The position numbers and the translations under genes were made by a program. From the NCBI GenBank assembly GCA_026392145.1, contig JAPLCS010000416.1, positions 1 through 5,622 on the forward strand: a stretch of 5,622 bases of DNA, given 5' to 3'. This DNA is from Fimbriimonadales bacterium (GTDB taxonomy: Bacteria > Armatimonadota > Fimbriimonadia > Fimbriimonadales > Fimbriimonadaceae). Under the pieces are notes generated by a model. The model worked only from the letters and a program-made list of their open reading frames with translations, was not told the origin of the DNA and did no database searches. Shown here piece after piece: positions 1-5,622 of this stretch (its first letter is position 1; every line of letters begins with the position of its first letter).

Positions 1-1195
1 GCTGGATTGTTGTAGGTTTATATTCCCAAAGCGGTCTAACATTCGGTCCATTTTCAGATTCAAAAACTACTCCGTCTTTAGATGGAAAAACTTTAACTTC
101 CAGTCCACTGATTGTTGCCAAAATTGGATGCTCGCTCGTGCTGGCTGCAATTTCCCGCTCTATCCAGTCTTTGAATTGCAAAAGAGACTCATACTTCTTT
201 ACGGCCGATTCCCCCTCTGGTGTATTCACTCCAGGATTTGACTTTATGAGAGCCACGGCTGATTGGTAATCGTAAACATTTACGAAGGTATCCAACTCTC
301 GCAACTGACTTGGAGTAAGAATAAACTTCTCTTGTTGGCTTACTGGTGCAGGTGTTGCTGGAGCATTCACTGGGGCCGGGGAGTTCTCTTGACCGGACAA
401 TTTTGCCTTCAAATTTTCCAGTGATTTGGGATCATTTTTTATTGTTCCTTCAGCCACTCCCCTGCCATCAGATTTCGCCAAATCTTTGGCAGATTTCTTT
501 ATTTGAGCAGCAAAAAACAAAGGTAGCAAAGCTAAACCAATGAGGACAATGGTTATGACCATGAATAGCAAACCCTTTTTGCCGGTTACCTCAGTCGTTG
601 ATGGCACGTCCGCTTGACTAAACATCGCCTCAGCCGCGCGTTGCTTCATTTCCTCAGTAATTGAAGGAATCTCAAATATCGGAATCGGTTCTGAAATATT
701 CTTGGTCATCACAGGACCAAGGTACTTAGCATTGTTAGGCACTTGAGTCTTGATCAAGTCGTAAAAGTCACGAGACATGGCGATAGCATTTGGTTTGGCT
801 AACGTTTGTATTCTCGCGGCCTGGTTGACTCCATCACCAACAGTGTTCTTACCTTTAAGAATAATCTCACCAATGTGGAGGCCGAACCGATGTTCCAATA
901 CACCATCCTCGGGAGCAGAAACAGCAATTTCATGAAGGATCCCTTGCATAGCAAGAGCACATTTCATGCACTCAGTTGCACTCAAAAAAACCACCATCAT
1001 TCCATCACCCATCGTATTCAAAACTTCACCATTGTGTTGTGAAACTAGACGGTAGAAAATATCAAAATCTCGATTTAGTGCTTTTGTAGCTCTCTGCTCG
1101 TTCTGTCCAACCAACTTACTAAAGCCCACAACATCTGTGAACATAATTGAGGCTAGAGTTCGTTGATCATCCGATCCAGAATGCGAGAGAGTCAT
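1..1195 (-). CDS. Membrane-anchored class III adenylate/guanylate cyclase, 3' end cut by window edge
   Basis: The 398 visible residues begin with a class III cyclase catalytic domain (about 12-176), expected to make a cyclic nucleotide from NTP in the cytoplasm. The metal-binding aspartates are D21 (in MFTDVVGFS) and D64 (in TMGDG). The transition-state pair is N124 and R128 (in GDGVNQAAR). The two purine-selecting positions, Lys and Asp in standard adenylate cyclases, are N60 and N117, so ATP or GTP preference is unclear. One hydrophobic segment (about 208-230) follows, with KK on both flanks. Next come a Pro/Ala-rich linker (about 271-286) and a C-terminal region of unknown fold that is helical-looking from 290 to 350. 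The inferred topology is catalytic domain inside, tail outside. The ATG at 1195 has AGGA four bases upstream. An in-frame TTG at 1213 is an alternative that would add six residues, and an in-frame stop lies at 1234-1232. The gene is transcribed divergently from the tRNA and pump genes. The cyclase call is firm; the substrate and signal are unknown. Confidence 0.93.
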   Translation of the reverse strand, partial: MTLSHSGSDDQRTLASIMFTDVVGFSKLVGQNEQRATKALNRDFDIFYRLVSQHNGEVLNTMGDGMMVVFLSATECMKCALAMQGILHEIAVSAPEDGVLEHRFGLHIGEIILKGKNTVGDGVNQAARIQTLAKPNAIAMSRDFYDLIKTQVPNNAKYLGPVMTKNISEPIPIFEIPSITEEMKQRAAEAMFSQADVPSTTEVTGKKGLLFMVITIVLIGLALLPLFFAAQIKKSAKDLAKSDGRGVAEGTIKNDPKSLENLKAKLSGQENSPAPVNAPATPAPVSQQEKFILTPSQLRELDTFVNVYDYQSAVALIKSNPGVNTPEGESAVKKYESLLQFKDWIEREIAASTSEHPILATISGLEVKVFPSKDGVVFESENGPNVRPLWEYKPTTIQ

Positions 1196-1217
1196 AGGTT
1201 CCTGCTTCTTCAATTTT

Positions 1218-1243
1218 AGACCACTTTGATTCTAAAGTGGGCT
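1218..1243. promoter_or_regulatory. Palindrome in the divergent cyclase/tRNA control region
   Basis: CCACTTT (1221-1227) and AAAGTGG (1234-1240) form a perfect 7-bp inverted repeat around a 6-base centre. The arms extend to 10 bp if one A/G mismatch is allowed. It lies between two divergent transcription units and upstream of both, so an operator or a 5'-leader hairpin is more likely than a terminator. Neither side has a clean T-tract. On the minus strand its centre contains TAGAAT (1234-1229), a one-mismatch match to a -10 box that could serve the cyclase, although I see no good -35 at normal spacing. The inverted repeat is seen directly; its function is inferred. Confidence 0.45.
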
Positions 1244-1251
1244 GTTTTGGG

Positions 1252-1257
1252 TATATT
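1252..1257 (+). promoter_or_regulatory. Candidate -10 box for the tRNA gene
   Basis: TATATT differs from the sigma-70 -10 consensus at one base. Its position would start transcription near 1264, about five bases before the mature tRNA 5' end, which is a typical short tRNA leader. No good -35 hexamer is present: TTGATT at 1226-1231 is 20 bases away, and TTCTAA at 1230-1235 has acceptable spacing but a poor match. Both candidates overlap the palindrome. Confidence 0.3.
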
Positions 1258-1268
1258 GTCACCTGTCA

Positions 1269-1343
1269 GCCGATGTAGCTCAGGGGCAGAGCAGCTGTTT
1301 CGTAAACAGCAGGTCGCAGGTTCGAATCCCGTCATCGGCTCCA
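1269..1343 (+). tRNA. tRNA-Thr (anticodon CGT)
   Basis: A complete cloverleaf can be drawn. The acceptor stem has seven perfect pairs (1269-1275 with 1333-1339). The D arm is GCTC/GAGC around a 7-base loop. The anticodon stem is GCTGT/ACAGC with loop TTCGTAA, placing anticodon CGT at 1301-1303, which reads ACG (Thr). The variable loop is the usual five bases, the T loop is TTCGAAT, the discriminator is T1340, and CCA is encoded at 1341-1343. First pairs G1-C72 and C2-G71, with G35 and U36 in the anticodon, match known bacterial threonine identity elements. One oddity is the T stem (GCAGG/CCCGT), which has an A1318-C1330 mismatch and a G-T closing pair. The gene stands alone, with no neighbouring tRNAs visible. 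Confidence 0.95.
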
Positions 1344-1498
1344 AGTCATTCCATTCCTGGAAAATCACCCAAAAATCAAATGGGTTCAAGTGCCATTATT
1401 GGCATGACATTTAACCGAATTATAGGTGTTGTAACTAGGTCCAAGAGGTAACTTATTTTTGAAAGATCGGCGATTCTTTGCCAGTCCTTCGGTAACTC
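1344..1498. other. Gene-free interval between tRNA-Thr and the efflux operon
   Basis: No credible reading frame was found here. Two small hairpins can be drawn: TTCCA/TGGAA (1349-1362) and TGCCA/TGGCA (1391-1404), each with a 4-base loop. Neither is followed by a T-tract, so neither is a convincing terminator for the tRNA. ATGACA (1404-1409) resembles a -35 box, but no -10 box lies at proper spacing, so I do not call an operon promoter. No Shine-Dalgarno sequence precedes the adaptor ATG at 1499. Confidence 0.5.
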
Positions 1499-3146
1499 AT
1501 GAAAGCAAGGCAATGGATCGGTATCATCGTGTCCCTCTCAATTTTGATTGTTATTGGGGCATGGAGAATCAATCAAAAGCGACAGAATGAAGGTGAGCTA
1601 AAAGGCGCATCCAAATCACGAACTCCGGTCGTTGAAGCTTATGTTGCCGGTCCAGCAAAAATTGAATCCATTATCCAATCGGTTGTCAGTTTAGAATCTC
1701 CTAACCGAGTGACTCTTTCACCCCGCACCAGTGGAAACTTGATTCAGCTTGACCTAAGGGTTGGTGATCGTGTCAAAGCAGGTCAAGTGGTGTTTCGAAT
1801 GGACCCTACTTTAGCCAAGAATGCTGTTCTTGAAGCACAGGCACAGGTTGCACAAGCTAAAGCCAGATTAGCTCAGGCTAAGATTCAACAAAGCCCAAAT
1901 ACTACATCAGTTGCAGGTCAAATAGATCAACAGCTGATCAGTTTCAACAGCCCAAGCTGATTTCAACCAGGCAAAAAAGAACTTAGATTCCTTAATATCG
2001 AATGCCGAAGCACAGGCAGCTGATTGGAATTCTCACGTTAGGGCCGCTAAGACGAATTTAGAAAACACTCAGGCAGTCTTAGAAAGAGAGGAAGCAAGCC
2101 TCAAAAATGCGAAATCAAGATTTTCACGCCTTGAAGGGTTGTTCGAGAAAGGATTTGCATCTACTCAGCAACTAGATGACAGTCGAACTGCAATGGAGGT
2201 GCAGGCGAAGGCAGTCATAGTCGCCCAAGGTCAGATTCGAGCCGCAAGCGAAGCGTTAGATTCTGCCAAACAACAACAGCAGATTGCAGTTAATAACATT
2301 AGTGTGGTGAAGAGACAGGCAGAAGCTAACATTACTGCGGCGAGAGCGAGACTTGACCAAGCAAACTCACAACTCAAAATTGCGAATTCCAATACAGCGC
2401 AAAATCCTGCTTACACCGAAAACTTGGTCGCTCTTAGTTCAGCGGTATCGATTGCCGTAGCTCAACTTGCTCAAGCGCAAGAACTGCTGTTCCAAACTGA
2501 AATTCGGGCACCTTTTGATGGAACCATCACTGGCAGAAAGGTAGACCCCGGATCCAATCTCACCGCTGGTCAGGAGGTTGTGGAACTTCAAACAACCGAT
2601 TGGCTTTTTGGTACAACAAACTTCCCTATTGAGTTTAGTAAAGACATCAAAGTTGGAACACCTGCCACGATTTTAATTGATGGTTTATCTTCCGAAGTTG
2701 GCAAAGGAGAAATTACAGCATCAATCAACAGTCTAAATATTGCTGCAGATCAAGGCACTCGACAATTTACAGCACGTGTCAAGCTCCAAAACCAGTCAAT
2801 GAGCTTACGTCCGGGAATGTTTGGAACTATCAAGATTGCTTCTCAAACGGTTATGGCTCGAGTTGCAGTTCCGCAAGAATCTATTAAAAAGTCAATAGGT
2901 TCAACTACCGTTGCGGTCATTGGAAAAGACAACAAGGTTTCAATACGTTCTGTGACCACTGGTGCGACTGATGGAAAATACGTCGAAATTGTCGAAGGTC
3001 TGATGCCTTTAGAAAGAATCGTTTCCCTTTCGTACCAATCGATGAAAGATGGTCAAGAGGTCAAAATACCGGGAGACAAGAAGGAATCAAGCAAAGGGAA
3101 ATCTGACAAAAGTGCCCCACAGAGCGGAAAGAGTGAATTGAAGTGA
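1499..3146 (+). CDS. RND efflux periplasmic adaptor (HlyD/AcrA-type membrane fusion protein), frameshifted
   Basis: This is the adaptor that bridges an inner-membrane RND pump to a TolC-like outer-membrane channel. Read as given, the first frame stops at 1958-1960 after 153 residues and the rest continues in the +1 frame to 3146. Removing one base near 1938-1957 restores a 548-residue protein. Its order is: N-terminal membrane anchor (about 6-22, no lipobox Cys); first lipoyl half (about 74-101, with VGDRVKAGQVV); a long alpha-hairpin (about 104-331); second lipoyl half (about 333-364, with RAPFDGTITG); beta-barrel and membrane-proximal domains (to about 523); and a Lys/Ser-rich tail (about 524-548). 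The hairpin tip carries R210, L214 and S221, matching the RLS spacing known for TolC docking. It is longer than AcrA (397 residues). The start is forced because an in-frame TAA at 1493-1495 precedes the ATG. The gene overlaps the transporter gene by four bases. Whether it is truly broken or a read error is unresolved. Confidence 0.9.
1938..1960 (+). other. Frameshift site inside the adaptor gene
   Basis: The first adaptor frame ends at TGA 1958-1960. The frame that carries the rest of the protein is closed upstream by TGA 1935-1937, so the shift must lie between 1938 and 1957. The two halves join smoothly in the coiled-coil region (DQQLISFN then AQADFNQAKK). The total length minus one base is exactly 549 codons including the stop, which fits one inserted base (or two deleted). 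The site sits inside an imperfect repeat: CTGAT at 1934-1938 and TTTCAACAG at 1942-1950 recur as CTGAT and TTCAACCAG at 1957-1970. This could promote slippage. Confidence 0.85.
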
Positions 3147-5622
3147 ATGTCGGGAAACTAGCAGTAAGCAGACCTGTCGCCGTAACTATGCGGATTGCCG
3201 CATTGGTGTTGCTTGGGTTCATTTGCTTTCTCCGATTACCAATTGATCTCTTACCGAAAATTGACATTCCCACTATCAACGTAAATGTCAACTGGCCAAA
3301 CACTGGACCAGAGGAAATGGAATCCCAAATCACACGACCACTCGAACAGGCTGTAAGCAGCATTCGAGGACTAGATCGTGTCATTTCAACCTCATCCCAA
3401 GGCAACAGTAACGTTCGAATTCAATTCAAGTACGGAGTGGACGTCGACAAAGCCGCTATTGACGTCATGCAACAAGTCCAACGTGCAGTTGGAAGATTCC
3501 CAAAAGATCCAAATATTTCCACGCCTCAAATATTCAAATTCGATCCTTCGACAACCCCGATTCTAGTTTATGGTGTTTCCTCTAAACGGGACAACCTTGT
3601 CAAGCTCCGAGACAGGATGATTAATGAACTGAGCCCTCAAATAGAGGCAGCTGGTGGGGTGGCTCAGGTGAACATTTCAGGAGGACAACTTAGAGCTGTC
3701 ATCGTTGATGTGGATCCTTCAAAACTTCAAGCGAGAGGCCTCAGCATCTCCCAAGTATCAAGAAGAATTCAAGAAGAAAATATCAGTCAACCAGCAGGGA
3801 TATCTATCGAAGGAAGGACTCAATATAATCTGAGAAGCATCGGATACTTCCGAACCTTAGAGGACATCCGCAACGTGCCCATAGGCGCGATAAATGGAAG
3901 CCAGATCACCTTAAAGGAAGTCGCATCCGTGCGAGATGCTAACCAAGATATCACCTCGTACACCAGGTTAAATGGTGAACCAGCCCTCAACGTAACCATC
4001 ACCAAACAAAGCGATGCAAACACCGTTGAAACCTCAAAACGGGTTCAAGAAGTCATCAAAGGAATAGAAGAACGCAATCCAGATATTGACTTCAATATGG
4101 CTTATAACCAAGCCACCTTCATCGAAAAATCAATTGCGGATTTGAACGAAACTGCGATTATTGGGGGTGCACTAGCCATTCTCATCATCACATTCTTCCT
4201 TCGTAACCTTCGAAGTACCTTTGTAGTTGCCCTGTCAATCCCAATATCCATCATCTCAACGTTTTCGTTGATGTACTTCTGTGGATTCACACTCAACACC
4301 ATTTCACTTAGTGGACTAGCGTTGGCAACAGGACTTATCGTAGACGATGCAATTGTCGTACTAGAAAACATTTATCGCCATATTGAAAGAGACAAAAAAA
4401 GCCCCATGGAAGCGGCTATCAGCGGAACTCAGGAAATTCTCTCAGCGGTTCTTGCTTCGACCTTTACAGTCATGATCGTTTTCATACCCCTCTTTTTGAT
4501 TCAAGGACAAGCTGGACAAGTTTTCTCGCAATTCGCGTTGGTCGTAATGTTCTCCATCGCTATTTCACTTCTTGATGCCACCACTGTAGTTCCCATGCTT
4601 GCATCCCGAATGATTCGTGAACAGGATGTGCATGATGAAGCGAATCCAGAATTGAGAATTCAACGAGGAGAAAAGCCGACATTGGCGACAAAGACCTTTG
4701 ATCGCTTTGGTAAGTACTTTCACTCTCTTGATACTTCCTACCGAAGTGGTCTTAGTTGGGCATTAAGCCACCGCTTTGCAATCGTTTCACTTGGGCTAGT
4801 TAGCATTTTGGTTGCTTTTCTTTTGTGGCCTTTAGTTGGAAGGGAAAATCTTCCACAGTCTGATAGTGGGAATTTGACTTTAAGAATAAAGTTACCAATT
4901 GGAACTCCGCTTGAAGTCACAAACGAGTCTGTGAAAAAGATAGAGTCAATTGTTCTAAAAGATGAAGAGGTCGACAATATAATTTCTGGTGCCGGTGCGA
5001 ATGTTGGTTTACGTGTGGGGGACGCGGCACCGCAAGAAGGTTCTGCTTCGATTCAACTAAAGCTCAAAAGGAAATCTACTACCGCAGAAGTTCAGAAGAG
5101 ACTTCAAAAGGCACTAAGTGTAATTCCTGGAACAACCGTCCAAGTTCAGCCACTAGATGTTGTTCAAAACATTCTCGGGAACAACCAAGGGTTTGCGATT
5201 GATGTTTATGGTCAGGATATGACCAAACTTACCGCCGCTTCTAAACAGATACAGCAAGCAATGTCTGGAATTGCTGGGCTCCAAAATGTTGACTTAAACG
5301 TTCAGGATGCTCTACCAGAAATTCAATGGGAAGTTAACAGAGAAAAAGCAACCGCACTTGGAGTCTCCTTTACAGATGTATCAAACGTGATAGCTGCTGC
5401 TACCACCGGTCAGTTGTCAACATCCTTTCAAGAAAGTGGAGTCCAAACTCCTATTTATGTTCAGGTCCCACGTGAACTTCGCTACTCAATTAGTGATCTA
5501 GGCAAGTTACCAATTGGAACTCCGCTTGAAGTCACAAACGAGTCTGTGAAAAAGATAGAGTCAATTGTTCTAAAAGATGAAGAGGTCGACAATATAATTT
5601 CTGGTGCCGGTGCGAATGTTGG
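3143..5622 (+). CDS. RND efflux transporter, HAE1/AcrB-like, 3' end cut by window edge
   Basis: This is an inner-membrane proton-driven exporter, the partner of the adaptor just upstream. The frame is open for 826 codons; whole members run to about 1030. The N terminus is canonical (KLAVSRPVAVTM), which supports the GTG start at 3143 over the ATG at 3188. That GTG overlaps the adaptor stop as GTGA, with GGAAAGAG about nine bases upstream, suggesting translational coupling. TM1 is about 13-30, followed by the first porter domain with LPIDLLPKIDIPTI at 32-45. TM2-TM6 span about 338-490. TM4 holds the proton-relay pair D401/D402 (VDDAIVVLEN), and TM5 has FIPLFLIQG. TM7 is about 545-562, then GRENLPQSDSG, a close match to the family motif that starts the second periplasmic half. 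Substrate range cannot be read from sequence. From residue 788 on, the sequence duplicates residues 583-622, so the last 119 bases should not be taken as normal transporter sequence. Confidence 0.95.
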   Translation, partial: MNVGKLAVSRPVAVTMRIAALVLLGFICFLRLPIDLLPKIDIPTINVNVNWPNTGPEEMESQITRPLEQAVSSIRGLDRVISTSSQGNSNVRIQFKYGVDVDKAAIDVMQQVQRAVGRFPKDPNISTPQIFKFDPSTTPILVYGVSSKRDNLVKLRDRMINELSPQIEAAGGVAQVNISGGQLRAVIVDVDPSKLQARGLSISQVSRRIQEENISQPAGISIEGRTQYNLRSIGYFRTLEDIRNVPIGAINGSQITLKEVASVRDANQDITSYTRLNGEPALNVTITKQSDANTVETSKRVQEVIKGIEERNPDIDFNMAYNQATFIEKSIADLNETAIIGGALAILIITFFLRNLRSTFVVALSIPISIISTFSLMYFCGFTLNTISLSGLALATGLIVDDAIVVLENIYRHIERDKKSPMEAAISGTQEILSAVLASTFTVMIVFIPLFLIQGQAGQVFSQFALVVMFSIAISLLDATTVVPMLASRMIREQDVHDEANPELRIQRGEKPTLATKTFDRFGKYFHSLDTSYRSGLSWALSHRFAIVSLGLVSILVAFLLWPLVGRENLPQSDSGNLTLRIKLPIGTPLEVTNESVKKIESIVLKDEEVDNIISGAGANVGLRVGDAAPQEGSASIQLKLKRKSTTAEVQKRLQKALSVIPGTTVQVQPLDVVQNILGNNQGFAIDVYGQDMTKLTAASKQIQQAMSGIAGLQNVDLNVQDALPEIQWEVNREKATALGVSFTDVSNVIAAATTGQLSTSFQESGVQTPIYVQVPRELRYSISDLGKLPIGTPLEVTNESVKKIESIVLKDEEVDNIISGAGANV
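4889..5007 (+). repeat. Direct repeat copy 1 (119 bp, native position in transporter gene)
   Basis: This segment is identical over 119 bases to 5504-5622. It encodes residues 583-622 of the transporter (KLPIGTPLEVT onward), where such a strand is expected after the GRENLPQSDSG motif. This copy is therefore taken as the native one. The preceding base differs (A4888 versus C5503), which fixes the left boundary. Confidence 0.95.
5504..5622 (+). repeat. Direct repeat copy 2 (119 bp, runs to the window end)
   Basis: This is an exact copy of 4889-5007 at an offset of 615 bases (205 codons), so the reading frame is kept. It follows LRYSISDLG, a point where RND proteins normally continue with the rest of the second porter/docking region. 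It instead jumps back to sequence from the start of the second periplasmic half. The right boundary is unknown because the window ends inside the match. It is either a tandem duplication or an assembly artefact. Confidence 0.92.

Noticed and set aside
346..1042. Two plus-strand reading frames (346-543 and 806-1042)
   Set aside because: They lie antisense to the clearly coding cyclase and encode no recognisable protein; they are shadows.
1218..1250. Palindrome as a bidirectional terminator
   Set aside because: It lies upstream of both flanking genes, which point away from it, and lacks a good T-tract on either strand.
1349..1404. Hairpins at 1349-1362 and 1391-1404 as intrinsic terminators after the tRNA
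   Set aside because: The stems are only five base pairs and no T-tract follows either.
1226..1414. A 62-codon plus-strand reading frame
   Set aside because: It runs straight through the tRNA-Thr gene; the SSGAEQ and GSNPV segments are the usual spurious translation of tRNA D and T arms.
1826..1885. Repeated GCACAG/GCACAA-like motifs as a DNA repeat array
   Set aside because: They encode Ala-Gln-rich heptads of the adaptor coiled coil and reflect protein composition; no regular unit or spacer suggests CRISPR or a satellite.
1938..1960. Programmed +1 ribosomal frameshift in the adaptor gene
   Set aside because: The overlap lacks a recognisable slippery codon, prfB-like stop context or strong stimulatory element, and adaptor genes are not known to need recoding. 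A simple indel or sequence error is more economical.
1973..1978. Run of six A as the site of the indel
   Set aside because: The first frame already meets its stop at 1958-1960, so the shift must occur upstream of this run.
3061..4977. Four minus-strand frames (3061-3405, 3820-4023, 4102-4371, 4738-4977) and one plus-strand frame (3378-3566)
   Set aside because: All fall within the transporter gene (or its junction with the adaptor) in other frames and show no family features.

Overview
The window looks like a chromosomal fragment from a diderm (Gram-negative) bacterium. It reads with the standard bacterial code at middling GC content. It encodes a tripartite-type RND efflux system, which needs an outer membrane, and a bacterial tRNA with an encoded CCA end. 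I cannot assign a phylum from the sequence alone.

Layout: (1) 1-1195, minus strand: 5' part of a membrane-anchored class III nucleotide cyclase gene that runs off the left edge. (2) 1196-1268: a short divergent control region with a near-perfect palindrome and a -10-like element for the tRNA. (3) 1269-1343, plus strand: tRNA-Thr with anticodon CGT. (4) 1344-1498: 155 bases with no gene. (5) 1499-3146, plus strand: periplasmic adaptor (membrane fusion protein) of an RND pump, carrying a one-nucleotide frameshift near 1938-1957. (6) 3143-5622, plus strand: inner-membrane RND (HAE1/AcrB-like) transporter, overlapping the adaptor by 4 bases and running off the right edge.

The adaptor and transporter form a translationally coupled operon. 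The adaptor has a TolC-docking (RLS-type) motif at its hairpin tip, so the expected machine is RND transporter, adaptor and a TolC-like channel encoded elsewhere, driven by proton influx through the Asp401/Asp402 pair. The cyclase is divergently transcribed and nothing in the sequence ties it functionally to the pump.

Two features affect how far the sequence can be trusted. The adaptor frame is broken by what looks like one extra base. The last 119 bases of the window exactly repeat bases 4889-5007, in frame, replacing what should be the docking-domain region of the transporter. The repeat is either a real 615-bp tandem duplication or an assembly artefact at a contig end. I found no convincing undescribed system. 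The best biological leads are the cyclase with Asn at both purine-selecting positions and the unusually long, symmetrically interrupted adaptor hairpin.
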